Below are positions 24,132 through 31,974 of a stretch of DNA of 64,000 nt, piece after piece. The translations under genes were made by a program, and so were the position numbers. Each line of letters begins with the position of its first letter. Positions within the stretch are counted from its first letter, which is position 1. The notes under the pieces are model-generated. The model was not told where the DNA came from. It ran no database searches and was given only the letters and a program-made list of their open reading frames with translations. Source of the DNA: UBA2882 sp045542735 (GTDB taxonomy: Bacteria; Bacillota; Clostridia; Lachnospirales; Lachnospiraceae); assembly GCA_045542735.1 (NCBI GenBank), contig JAZQLQ010000018.1, positions 10,470 through 74,469 of the forward strand. The letters run 5' to 3'.

Positions 24132-25466
24132 ATGGCATTAGTAATTTCTGATTTATCTAAATATGTGATTGCTGTGTTTATGGCAATCTTTACATATGAA
24201 TCCTTTGCGGCGTTTCGTAGCATTGATGAAGAAAAGAAGGAGGGTATTTATACCCGCCAGATTATTTGTATGTTTATTGTTCATTTTGTTTCTTTTGCGG
24301 CCATTTGCCTGGAAACAAGTGATTTGACATACATTATTTTCTATGGTTTTCAACAGATTTTACTATTTGCTACCATTGCCCTGTTTCGTGCTATTTATAA
24401 AGATGTCAGTAAATTGTTGCTCAACAATATGTGTATGTTATTGGCGATTGGATTTTTGATATTGACCAGATTGGATTATGACAAAGCCTTGCGTCAGTTT
24501 AAAATAGTGACCATATCACTGCTGCTTGGACTGGCCATTCCTTATTTGATTAAGAAATTCCGTTATTTGGATAAGTTTACCTGGGTATTTGGTTTGACCG
24601 GTACCTTGGCATTGACAATCGTTCTTGTTCTTGGTGCGGTGACCAACGGTTCCAAGATATCATACAGTATTGGCGGATATACCTTTCAGCCATCAGAGTT
24701 TGTTAAAATTTTATTTGTATTTTTTGTGGCAGGTATGTTTGCCAAAGCAAAGGACTTTTTGCAGGTTGTTATTACAACCTTTATGGCAGCATTTCATGTC
24801 ATTGTGCTGGTTTTCTCCAGGGATTTGGGAAGTGCAGTTATCTTCTTTGTGGTATATCTGATTATGCTCTTTGTGGCAACCAAAAACTATTTTTACCTTA
24901 TTGCCGGCACTTTGGCAGGGTGTATTGCGGCCATTGTTGCATCCAAATTGTTTAGCCATGTACAGGTCCGTATTCAAGCATGGAGAGATCCCTGGGTGGA
25001 TATTGACGGAGCGGGCTATCAGGTGACACAATCCTTATTTGCCATCGGAACCGGAGGTTGGTTCGGAATGGGAATCTATCAGGGGGATCCCACGGCAATT
25101 CCTTATGTGGAAGCTGACTTTATTTTCTCAGCCATTGCAGAGGAGTTGGGTGTATTTTTCAGTATCGGATTGATTTTGGTGTGTGTCAGCTGTTTTGTTG
25201 CATTTATGTATGTGGCAATGCGCTTAAAAAATGATTATTACCGTTTGATAGCAGTTGGTTTGGCGGTTACTTATATTTTTCAAATTTTTCTTACTATCGG
25301 TGGAGGAACACGGTTAATTCCCTTGACAGGTGTTACTTTACCTTTGGTTAGTTATGGTGGAAGTAGTGTCCTTTCCACAATTATTATGTTCTGCGTGATA
25401 CAGGGATTGTATTGTCTCCAGGCAGAGGAAGGAGAGAATCGTGGCAAAAAAGCAGCAGAAGAATGA
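24132..25466 (+). CDS. FtsW/RodA/SpoVE family peptidoglycan polymerase
   Basis: The start at 24132 lies one base after the U32 stop. The 444-residue membrane protein has about ten helices. Family segments are YSIGGYTFQPSEFVKI (with the catalytic-region sequence QPSE), FSRDLGSAVIFFVVYL, the loop GYQVTQSLFAIGTGGWFGMG and ADFIFSAIAEELG. The C-terminal segment LTGVTLPLVSYGGSSVLS is the usual ending. SEDS proteins polymerise glycan strands from lipid II with a partner class B PBP, which is the next gene and overlaps it by 26 bases. Whether it serves division, elongation or sporulation cannot be told; the N-terminal hydrophobic extension is typical of the clostridial and actinobacterial FtsW-PbpA type. 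Confidence 0.9.
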   Translation: MALVISDLSKYVIAVFMAIFTYESFAAFRSIDEEKKEGIYTRQIICMFIVHFVSFAAICLETSDLTYIIFYGFQQILLFATIALFRAIYKDVSKLLLNNMCMLLAIGFLILTRLDYDKALRQFKIVTISLLLGLAIPYLIKKFRYLDKFTWVFGLTGTLALTIVLVLGAVTNGSKISYSIGGYTFQPSEFVKILFVFFVAGMFAKAKDFLQVVITTFMAAFHVIVLVFSRDLGSAVIFFVVYLIMLFVATKNYFYLIAGTLAGCIAAIVASKLFSHVQVRIQAWRDPWVDIDGAGYQVTQSLFAIGTGGWFGMGIYQGDPTAIPYVEADFIFSAIAEELGVFFSIGLILVCVSCFVAFMYVAMRLKNDYYRLIAVGLAVTYIFQIFLTIGGGTRLIPLTGVTLPLVSYGGSSVLSTIIMFCVIQGLYCLQAEEGENRGKKAAEE

Positions 25467-26934
25467 TGAAACAGAACTAAAAGAAAAAACGGGTAAAAAA
25501 GGAAAAAAGAAAAAGTATCGCAATCGGGAACTGTGGATTGTGACCTATTTCTTTGTGTTTTTAATGTTAATTGTCATTGGAAATGAGATTCGCTTTATGT
25601 ACGTTGAAAGTGAAGAAGCAATTAACAATTCCTATAATCCCAGACAGGAAATTTTAGCACAACGCAACATAAGAGGCATGATTTTGACTGAGGACGGAGA
25701 GACTTTGGCGCAGACAGTCCGCGGCGCGGATGGAAAGGAAACCCGTATTTATCCGTATAGTCATCTGTTTTCCCATGTTGTAGGATATTCGACCAAAGGA
25801 AAAACCGGTATTGAATATCTGGGCAATATGTCCATGCTTAACTCCAATGCTTCTTTTGGTGAAAAAATCCAAAATGAAATTTCTGCACAAAAGAATATTG
25901 GTGATAATCTTGTGACCAGTCTGGATGTAGAGGTACAACAGGCAGCATATGATGCACTTGGTGCTTATGATGGGGCCATCATTGTGACAGAACCGGATAC
26001 AGGTAAGATTATTGCTATGGTATCCAAGCCGGATTTTGACCCCAATAATATTGTTAATATATGGGATGAGGTTGTCAATGATGATAGTAGCAGTGTGTTA
26101 TTAAACCGGGCAACCCAGGGACTTTATCCGCCCGGCTCTACCTTTAAGATTGTGACTTCTTTGGCTTATTACAGACAAAACAATCAAAGCGTAGCCGGAT
26201 ATCATTATCAATGTAATGGTTCCTTTACCCATAATGGAGACAGGATAAATTGTTATCATGGTTCCAATCATGGCAGTATTGATTTTCAGAGAAGTTTTGA
26301 AAAGTCCTGTAATTCATCCTATGCCAATATTGGTTTGTCTCTTGATTTGGCAGTATTAGAGTCTACTTGTGAGGACTTGCTCTTCAATCAAAAACTGGAT
26401 GTGCCCTATGCTACGGCAGGTGGTAGTTATGTATTGGGTCAATCTGCCAATACTTATGATATTATGCAGACATCCATTGGACAGGGGAAGACACAGATCA
26501 CACCCTTGCAAATGAATATGATTACCTGTGCCATTGCTAATGATGGCGTTTTGATGAAGCCTTATTTGATTGACCGCGTGGAAAACTATAACGGTGAATT
26601 GGTAAGAGAGTATGAAGCGGAAGAGTACGGCAGATTGATGACTCAGAATGAGGCTGCATTTTTGTCCGGTTTGATGACAGGTGTTGTAGAGAATGGAACG
26701 GCAACCAGACTGCGCGGATTGGAGTATACAGCGGCAGGAAAAACCGGTTCCGCAGAGTTTAGTGAAGATAAAGCAGACAGCCATGCTTGGTTTACCGGAT
26801 TTGCCCCGGCAGATAATCCCCAGGTCTGTGTGACGATTATCGTAGAAGGTGCAGGATCGGGTGGAGAGTATGCTGTACCTATTGCAAAAAGGGTTTTTGA
26901 CGCTTATTTTGAGAATGTCGGGACGTTATATTAA
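25441..26934 (+). CDS. Class B penicillin-binding protein (peptidoglycan transpeptidase)
   Basis: A 497-residue protein with GTG start behind GGAAGGAGAG. It has a lysine-rich cytosolic tail (residues 1-30), one membrane anchor (IVTYFFVFLMLIVIGNEI), a short dimerisation region and a transpeptidase domain. The active-site triad motifs are visible: SxxK in PPGSTFKIVTS (about 231), SxN in SFEKSCNSSYANIG (about 289) and KTG in AAGKTGSAEF (about 433). It resembles PbpA/PBP2-type partners of FtsW. It overlaps the SEDS polymerase gene, so both are made together and probably form a complex that cross-links new peptidoglycan. Confidence 0.92.
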   Translation: MAKKQQKNDETELKEKTGKKGKKKKYRNRELWIVTYFFVFLMLIVIGNEIRFMYVESEEAINNSYNPRQEILAQRNIRGMILTEDGETLAQTVRGADGKETRIYPYSHLFSHVVGYSTKGKTGIEYLGNMSMLNSNASFGEKIQNEISAQKNIGDNLVTSLDVEVQQAAYDALGAYDGAIIVTEPDTGKIIAMVSKPDFDPNNIVNIWDEVVNDDSSSVLLNRATQGLYPPGSTFKIVTSLAYYRQNNQSVAGYHYQCNGSFTHNGDRINCYHGSNHGSIDFQRSFEKSCNSSYANIGLSLDLAVLESTCEDLLFNQKLDVPYATAGGSYVLGQSANTYDIMQTSIGQGKTQITPLQMNMITCAIANDGVLMKPYLIDRVENYNGELVREYEAEEYGRLMTQNEAAFLSGLMTGVVENGTATRLRGLEYTAAGKTGSAEFSEDKADSHAWFTGFAPADNPQVCVTIIVEGAGSGGEYAVPIAKRVFDAYFENVGTLY

Positions 26935-26948
26935 GAAAATTCATTAAA

Positions 26949-26977
26949 TTGACTATCTTTTTTGGGAATTTTATAGT
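26949..26977 (+). promoter_or_regulatory. Promoter of the cheX-cheY pair
   Basis: TTGACT (26949-26954), 17 bases, TATAGT (26972-26977), 35 bases before the cheX start. Confidence 0.65.
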
Positions 26978-27012
26978 AAAATGGTTTTAATTTACTGAAG
27001 GAGGGTTTCGTG

Positions 27013-27900
27013 ATGTTTGATCAAATATTTGGAAATTATTTGGTTCACGCAGGACGTATATCAAAAGAACAGTTTGCTGAAGTGATCGAATATGAAAGCA
27101 CAGTAAGAGTTAAATTGGGGTTAATTGCTGTTGCTGAAAAACTTATGACAAAAGAACAGGCTGATGAAGTAAATCAGTTACAGGCAATTATGGACAAGAG
27201 ATTTGGTGATATTGCCGTAGAAAAAGGCTATCTGACAGATGAACAGGTTGGACAGCTTTTGAAGAAACAGGGCAACATCTATATGTTGTTTGTTCAGACT
27301 TTAATTGACAAAGGTTTTATGACCTTAGAAGAGATTGATGAAGCGTTGAAAGCATATCAGGATGAGCAGGGATTCACACATTCCGATATGGATGATTTGG
27401 TAAGTGGTGATATTGAGAGAACCGTAAAATTGTTCTTGCCTGCCAATACTGAGTTAAATGACAGATTATGCGGCATTGCAGTGCGTACATTGCTCCGTGT
27501 GATTAATTCTTCTGCATATGTATCCAAGGCTTATTTGGTGGATGAACTTGCAGCAGATAATTTTGCTATGCAGGGAATGGAAGGTGATCACAAAGTGATT
27601 TCCGGTTTTGCAGGTTCCAGCGATAGTTTACTTGCCATTGCAGTACCTTTTGCAGATGAAGAGTTTGAAAGCGTTGATTTGGATGCTTTGGATGCAGTTG
27701 GAGAGTTTACAAACTGTATCAATGGTTTGTTTGCAACAGAGTTGTGTTCTGAAGGAATTGATATCGATATGGTTCCTCCGGAATTTTATGAAAATCCTAT
27801 TACAATCAAAGGCAACCAGTTCTGTGTATTCCCCATTACAATTGGTGAAGAGGTTGTAAACTTTGTATTATCCGTAGATTCTGATATTGTTATTGGTTAG
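27013..27900 (+). CDS. CheX-like protein with helical N-terminal repeats
   Basis: ATG at 27013 is chosen over GTG at 27010 because of the 7-base spacing from GGAGGG. The 295-residue product has two parts. Residues 1-115 are two or three helical repeats with the pattern G-x-I/L-T/S-x-E-Q (AGRISKEQFAEVI; KGYLTDEQVGQLL; KGFMTLEEIDEAL), like the N-terminal domains of type II secretion ATPases that can bind cyclic di-GMP. Residues 145-295 match CheX, a CheY-phosphate phosphatase; the catalytic E-x-x-N pair is seen in AVGEFTNCING (about 231). The CheY gene follows directly. Substrate and upstream sensor are not here. Confidence 0.72.
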   Translation: MFDQIFGNYLVHAGRISKEQFAEVIEYESTVRVKLGLIAVAEKLMTKEQADEVNQLQAIMDKRFGDIAVEKGYLTDEQVGQLLKKQGNIYMLFVQTLIDKGFMTLEEIDEALKAYQDEQGFTHSDMDDLVSGDIERTVKLFLPANTELNDRLCGIAVRTLLRVINSSAYVSKAYLVDELAADNFAMQGMEGDHKVISGFAGSSDSLLAIAVPFADEEFESVDLDALDAVGEFTNCINGLFATELCSEGIDIDMVPPEFYENPITIKGNQFCVFPITIGEEVVNFVLSVDSDIVIG

Positions 27901-27912
27901 GAGGGCATAAAA

Positions 27913-28272
27913 GTGGCTAACATTTTGATAGTTGATGATTCCAGAACGTCACGTAAAGTATTAAGAGGTATTTTAGAAGAAAACGGACATACTGTTATTG
28001 ATGAAGCGGTAAATGGTCAGGAAGGTGTACAGAAATTCCAGGCATGCAAGCCTGATTTGGTTACCATGGACATTACAATGCCTGTCTTAGACGGTATGGA
28101 AGCTTTAAAAATGATTAAAGCGTTGAAAGCGGATGCAAAGGTTGTTATGGTAACAGCTGCAGGACAGAAAAATAAAATGATTGATTGCATCAAGCTTGGA
28201 GCTGATGAGTTCTTAACAAAACCTTTTGACAAAGCTGAAATTGCATCTGTGGTTGCAAAGCTTGCAAATTAG
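27913..28272 (+). CDS. cheY: CheY-like single-domain response regulator
   Basis: A 119-residue receiver domain with GTG start behind GGAGGG. The acidic pocket is VDDSRTS (8-9), the phosphorylation site is VTMDITMPVLDG (Asp about 53), the switch threonine is in VMVTAAG, and the lysine is in LTKPFDKAEI (about 104). No output domain is attached, so it must act by binding a target such as a flagellar switch, or a phosphatase such as the CheX-like protein just upstream. There is no histidine kinase nearby. Confidence 0.88.
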   Translation: MANILIVDDSRTSRKVLRGILEENGHTVIDEAVNGQEGVQKFQACKPDLVTMDITMPVLDGMEALKMIKALKADAKVVMVTAAGQKNKMIDCIKLGADEFLTKPFDKAEIASVVAKLAN

Positions 28273-28318
28273 TTGTATGATTGTACCTGATTAAATTCAC
28301 CCGACAGGAGGCATTGCA

Positions 28319-28771
28319 ATGATCGAAGCAACGAGCTGTGGCGGGGTGGTTATTTTCAGAGGGAAAATTCTGCTTTTGTACAAAAATTATAAAAACAAGT
28401 ATGAAGGATGGGTTTTGCCAAAAGGAACTGTTGAAGAGGGCGAAGAGTATATGGATACTGCTTTGCGGGAAGTTTTGGAAGAAACCGGTTCAAAAGCTTC
28501 CATTATCAAGTACATCGGGAAAAGTGAATATACTTTTCATGTGCCGGAGGATACGGTTTCCAAAGAAGTACACTGGTATCTGATGATGGCCGATAGTTAT
28601 TACAGCAAACCACAACGCGAAGAGCATTTTGTAGATTCAGGATTTTATAAGTATCATGAAGCCTATCATTTGTTGAAATTCAGCAATGAAAAACAAATTT
28701 TGGAGCGAGCATACAATGAGTATCTTGACTTAAAAAGAGGAAATTTGTGGGGAAATAAAAAATACTTTTGA
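28319..28771 (+). CDS. Nudix hydrolase
   Basis: A 150-residue Nudix-fold protein. The Nudix box runs from Gly 36 to Gly 58 (KGTVEEGEEYMDTALREV, then LEETGSKA) and has all catalytic glutamates in the REVLEE core. The WVLPKGTVEEGE start and the C-terminal helix resemble bacterial homologues of diadenosine polyphosphate hydrolases, but the substrate cannot be fixed. It is a single gene behind GACAGGAGG with a terminator directly after. Confidence 0.88.
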   Translation: MIEATSCGGVVIFRGKILLLYKNYKNKYEGWVLPKGTVEEGEEYMDTALREVLEETGSKASIIKYIGKSEYTFHVPEDTVSKEVHWYLMMADSYYSKPQREEHFVDSGFYKYHEAYHLLKFSNEKQILERAYNEYLDLKRGNLWGNKKYF

Positions 28772-28778
28772 TGAACTT

Positions 28779-28802
28779 AGGAAGGCTTTTGCCTTCCTTT
28801 TT
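28779..28802 (+). terminator. Rho-independent terminator after the Nudix gene
   Basis: AGGAAGGC and GCCTTCCT form an 8-bp stem around TTTT, with a T-run after it. Confidence 0.85.
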
Positions 28803-28839
28803 CATTCCGCATATGATAAACTTGTAACTAGGTGACGAT

Positions 28840-29184
28840 ATGCATATTTATAAGAAATTGTATTGTGATGAACAAACAGAATCTAAAAAGAAAAAAATTA
28901 TACGTAAGATAAGGTGTCACGCAGGACTGAGTCCGGATATTTATATTATTTCTGTTGCAGATGGAAATGATTATTTTGATTTGATTCCCGGATATACTTT
29001 AAAACAAAAGGCTTATCCTATCAAGGGACTGCATATTATGGGATTTGCATCCGGATATGACAGTGCCGTGGAGTTGGTACAACAGATGATTACGGATTTT
29101 ACCAATCAGTATGAAACATATCGTTTTAAAGATTTGTTAATGCAAGATAAAGAAATGAATTTTACCGGATATAACAGGAAATAA
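28840..29184 (+). CDS. Conserved hypothetical protein, 114 residues
   Basis: A small soluble protein that I do not recognise. It has a basic start (TESKKKKIIRKIRCHAG), a central alpha/beta pattern (SPDIYIISVADGNDYFDLIPGY; GLHIMGFASGYDSAVELVQQM) and ends YNRK. No signal peptide, membrane helix or known catalytic motif. It overlaps the DUF2953 gene start by one base (TAATG), so the two are translated together. Its ribosome site is weak (TAGGTGA). A role linked to the envelope gene downstream is only suggested by position. Confidence 0.6.
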   Translation: MHIYKKLYCDEQTESKKKKIIRKIRCHAGLSPDIYIISVADGNDYFDLIPGYTLKQKAYPIKGLHIMGFASGYDSAVELVQQMITDFTNQYETYRFKDLLMQDKEMNFTGYNRK

Positions 29185-30116
29185 TGATTATGGAGATCGT
29201 ATTGCTAATCTTAAAAATAATCGGGATTACATTACTGGCACTTTTGGGACTTGTCCTTTTGCTGATTGTATTGTTGTTATTTTTCCCGATTTCATATGGG
29301 ATTCGTGCTTCTTATGATGAAGCAATCAATGCAAGAGTAAAGGCTCATTGGTTATTTCATTTTATCTCAGTTACCCTTGATTATGGTGAAGGAGTGAAAA
29401 AATGTGTGTTACGCATTTTGGGGATTCCGGTTACGGATTTCTTGAATCCAAAGCCGAAAAAAGAACGCCGGAAAAAGGATGTTAATAAGGCTGTGGTAAA
29501 GGAGGAAACTTCTCCTGACAAGGAAGTGACCTTGGAGGATTTCGAAGGAATTCCGGTTGATATGGATGAAGATGAACTTGAGATTCAAGAAAATGTGCCA
29601 GATGTAAAAGAACCCGCATCGCATGACTTTGATGAGTCTGATTCTATGGACGAAGAGCCCAAGCTTACTCTTTGGCAAAAAATCAAGAAAACCATAGACA
29701 CTATTATTCAAAAGATAAAGGATATTAAGCAAAAAGGTATTGATATCAAAGAAAAAATAGACCGATGGGTCGGATACCTAAGTAGAGAGAGGACTAAGGT
29801 TGCCATTTCCAAAGTAAAGGATCATATAATCAAAATCCTCAAGCACATTATGCCGAGGAAATGGAATGCTTATGTTGAAATGGGGTTTGATGATCCGGCA
29901 ACAACAGGAAAAATCCTGGGATACTATTGGATGTTTATCGGCTTGTATGGTAATCATTTTATATGTGTTCCTGATTTCGAACATAAAGTATTAAAGGCAA
30001 ATCTGGATGCAAAGGGAAGAATACAGCTTTTTTGGTTTGTATATGTAGTATTTCAGTTTCTGTTTGATAAAGATTTGGTGTATTTAAGAAAAACTATTTC
30101 TAAAGTGAATTCATAA
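29184..30116 (+). CDS. DUF2953 domain-containing membrane-anchored protein
   Basis: A 310-residue protein with an N-terminal hydrophobic anchor (LLILKIIGITLLALLGLVLL, then LIVLLLFFPISYGI). The segment VKAHWLFHFISVTLDYGE near residue 52 is the usual early DUF2953 sequence. A long charged, Glu/Lys-rich linker (about 95-200) leads to a C-terminal domain (MGFDDPATTGKILGYYWMF). DUF2953 genes commonly precede gerW (ytfJ) in spore-formers, as here: gerW starts 20 bases later. The function is unknown; a sporulation role is inferred from this context. Confidence 0.8.
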   Translation: MIMEIVLLILKIIGITLLALLGLVLLLIVLLLFFPISYGIRASYDEAINARVKAHWLFHFISVTLDYGEGVKKCVLRILGIPVTDFLNPKPKKERRKKDVNKAVVKEETSPDKEVTLEDFEGIPVDMDEDELEIQENVPDVKEPASHDFDESDSMDEEPKLTLWQKIKKTIDTIIQKIKDIKQKGIDIKEKIDRWVGYLSRERTKVAISKVKDHIIKILKHIMPRKWNAYVEMGFDDPATTGKILGYYWMFIGLYGNHFICVPDFEHKVLKANLDAKGRIQLFWFVYVVFQFLFDKDLVYLRKTISKVNS

Positions 30117-30136
30117 TAAAATAATGGAGGAAAAAG

Positions 30137-30538
30137 ATGAGCGATAACAATTTTGGTAATGTAGTTGGTTCTTTAATGAAGGGGATGGAGACATTTCTTT
30201 CTACAAAAACAGTAGTGGGTGAGCCTACACAAGTGGGAGACACCATTATTCTTCCGCTTGTAGATGTGACTTTTGGTGTTGGCGCAGGCGCAAACGGAAA
30301 TGACCAGAAAAGTGCCGGCGGCGGTGGTATGAGTGGTAAAATGACTCCCAGTGCTGTGTTGGTAATCCGTAATGGACAGACCAAGTTGGTAAATATCAAG
30401 AATCAGGATTCTATCACAAAGATTATTGATATGATTCCGGATTTGGTTGATAAGTTTACAACACCCAAGGAAGAAATGCCGGTAAGTGATGATGAAGCGG
30501 TGGATATTGCATTCCCTGCAGATGAGTCAGTATATTAA
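30137..30538 (+). CDS. ytfJ: GerW/YtfJ family spore protein
   Basis: A 133-residue protein of the GerW family, which in Bacillus subtilis is needed for spore germination with L-alanine. It begins GNVVGSLMKGMETFLSTKTV and contains the family core VGDTIILPLVDVTFGVGAGA, a Gly-rich stretch (about 45-65) and SAVLVIRNGQTKLVNIKN. ATGGAGGAAAA precedes the ATG. It follows the DUF2953 gene as in other spore-formers, which supports a sporulating organism. Confidence 0.9.
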   Translation: MSDNNFGNVVGSLMKGMETFLSTKTVVGEPTQVGDTIILPLVDVTFGVGAGANGNDQKSAGGGGMSGKMTPSAVLVIRNGQTKLVNIKNQDSITKIIDMIPDLVDKFTTPKEEMPVSDDEAVDIAFPADESVY

Positions 30539-30631
30539 GAGTGATATAGAAATAGAAGGTTTTGACAGGTATACAAAGGTGGCGGAAAAGCATACATTAT
30601 AACAAGGTGGATTTTAAGGTTGTATCTGCTC

Positions 30632-30769
30632 ATGAAAAGGATGTTGGGATATAGCTGTTTCATGATTGCCGTGGGTATGTTTATTATGTTATTTTTGGAT
30701 AACGTGTTTGTGGCTATTATTTTTATCGGTATATTATTGCTGGTAGGCTATAATTTGTTTTGCTGTTAA
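30632..30769 (+). CDS. Small membrane protein, 45 residues
   Basis: A 45-codon frame reading MKRMLGYSCFMIAVGMFIML, then FLDNVFVAIIFIGILLLVGYNLFCC. It is two hydrophobic helices joined by a short turn (LDN), with a positive N terminus. It ends ten bases before the J-domain gene. The ribosome site is weak (TTTTAAGG with long spacing), so the start is less sure. It is too short to assign. Two-helix hairpin proteins of this kind occur in other Clostridia. Confidence 0.5.
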   Translation: MKRMLGYSCFMIAVGMFIMLFLDNVFVAIIFIGILLLVGYNLFCC

Positions 30770-30779
30770 TGGAGATGCA

Positions 30780-31223
30780 ATGGATAAAGAGTGGCTGTTT
30801 GAAGAAAATGTCCGCTTAAACAGATTGGAGCAGGAATTAAAAGAAAAACAAACGATTCTAAAACTGGAGCAGGAAAAGCTTGCAGGTGAGAAGAAGGTGT
30901 TTGAGCAACAGAAGCAGGTTTTGGAAATGGGCTTTCAAAAACTGGCGGCAGATAAAGAAATGTTCCGGGCGGAAGTAAAGAAACAAAAAGAAAAAGAGCA
31001 ACAGTGGGAATACGAGCATGAAGAAGCACAAGGACAAGCTTGTGATAAATCGGTTTTTCGCGGACCGGGATTTTTTGGTGGCGTGACAGGATATTCCTCG
31101 TTGAAAAAGCGGTATAAAGAATTAATGAAGATTTTTCATCCGGATAACAAAAACGGAGATTCTTTTACGGTTGCATGTATTAATAAAGAGTTTGAGATTT
31201 TAAAAGAGCAGTATAAAAAATAA
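30780..31223 (+). CDS. Coiled-coil protein with C-terminal J domain
   Basis: A 147-residue protein. Residues 1-85 are a continuous charged coiled coil (NRLEQELKEKQTILKLEQEK and KKQKEKEQQWEYEHEEA). The C-terminal 55 residues are a short J domain (SLKKRYKELMKIFHPDNKNG) with the HPD tripeptide near residue 119, which stimulates Hsp70 ATPase. There is no Gly/Phe region or zinc finger, so it is a type III J protein. The order, coiled coil first and J domain last, is the reverse of DnaJ. Its client is unknown. A terminator follows at once. Confidence 0.75.
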   Translation: MDKEWLFEENVRLNRLEQELKEKQTILKLEQEKLAGEKKVFEQQKQVLEMGFQKLAADKEMFRAEVKKQKEKEQQWEYEHEEAQGQACDKSVFRGPGFFGGVTGYSSLKKRYKELMKIFHPDNKNGDSFTVACINKEFEILKEQYKK

Positions 31224-31250
31224 GGACCGTACAAAACGGTCCTTTTTCTT
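31222..31250. terminator. Terminator between convergent genes, probably bidirectional
   Basis: AAGGACCGT and ACGGTCCTT make a perfect 9-bp stem with TTTTTCTTTC on the plus side and an A-rich run on the left, which serves as a T-run for the minus strand. It can end both the J-domain gene and rpmB. Confidence 0.85.
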
Positions 31251-31259
31251 TCTTTTTGA

Positions 31260-31445
31260 TTATGCTCTTTCAACTAATCCGGATTTTAAACAAGATGTAC
31301 ATACATGCATTGTTTTTGTAGCTCCGTTAACTTTACATTTAACGTTTTTAACGTTAGCGTTCCAGATACGATTAGTTTTTCTATTCGAATGGCTGACGTT
31401 ATTTCCAAAATGAGCGCCTTTACCACAGATATCACATTTAGCCAT
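31260..31445 (-). CDS. rpmB: Ribosomal protein bL28
   Basis: A 61-residue protein of the 50S subunit. It begins MAKCDICGKGAHFGNNVSHS and contains CTSCLKSGLV; the two CxxC pairs (residues 4-7 and near 49-52) mark the zinc-binding C+ form of L28. AGGAGGTG lies before the start on the minus strand. It is a lone ribosomal gene between the J-domain gene and the divergent Asp23 gene. Confidence 0.95.
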   Translation of the reverse strand: MAKCDICGKGAHFGNNVSHSNRKTNRIWNANVKNVKCKVNGATKTMHVCTSCLKSGLVERA

Positions 31446-31487
31446 AATTGCACCTCCTAATCAATAAAAATGACTCACAACACGAAT

Positions 31488-31516
31488 ATACTATCAGATT
31501 TGGAAATGTTTTGCAA
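31488..31516 (-). promoter_or_regulatory. Promoter of rpmB
   Basis: On the minus strand TTGCAA (31511-31516), 17 bases, TAGTAT (31488-31493), 42 bases before the rpmB start. Confidence 0.65.
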
Positions 31517-31604
31517 GTATAAATTTAATTATTTACAAAAGATATTCCATTTTTCTCAAATAATTGTTATAATACCATTATTATGGACCAAGGGAGGTAT
31601 TGGT

Positions 31605-31961
31605 ATGAAGAGTATGATGAATACACACCTGGGAAACATTGCGATTGATAGTGATGTAATTGCCAGCTATGCAGGAAGCGTTGCGATAGAGTGTTTTGGC
31701 GTTGTTGGAATGGCAAGCGTTAATGTAAAAGACGGCTTGGTTAAGTTATTAAAACCCGAAAGATTATCTACCGGTGTTTCCGTAGATATTCAGAATTCCG
31801 GCATCAGCATTGATTTTCACTTAATCGTTGCTTATGGTGTCAATATTCTTGCGGTTTCAGACACATTGATGAGTACCGTAAAATATAAAGTGGAAGAATT
31901 CACAGGATTAAAAGTAGAAAAAGTCAACATCTTCGTAGAAGGTGTTCGAGTGATCGATTAA
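31605..31961 (+). CDS. Asp23/Gls24 family envelope stress response protein
   Basis: The start at 31605 follows AGGGAGG by 7 bases; the longer in-frame frame before it is the rpmB promoter. The 118-residue product has the family pattern: IAIDSDVIASYAGSVAIECF, then GVVGMASVNVKDG, and ends KVEEFTGLKVEKVNIFVEGV. These are small cytosolic proteins often induced by alkaline or cell-wall stress. The FakA-like gene begins 13 bases later; this Asp23-FakA pair is the standard Firmicutes order (YloU-YloV). TATAAT at 31568 is a likely -10, but I see no clear -35. Confidence 0.9.
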   Translation: MKSMMNTHLGNIAIDSDVIASYAGSVAIECFGVVGMASVNVKDGLVKLLKPERLSTGVSVDIQNSGISIDFHLIVAYGVNILAVSDTLMSTVKYKVEEFTGLKVEKVNIFVEGVRVID

Positions 31962-31974
31962 GGAGGATTTGATT

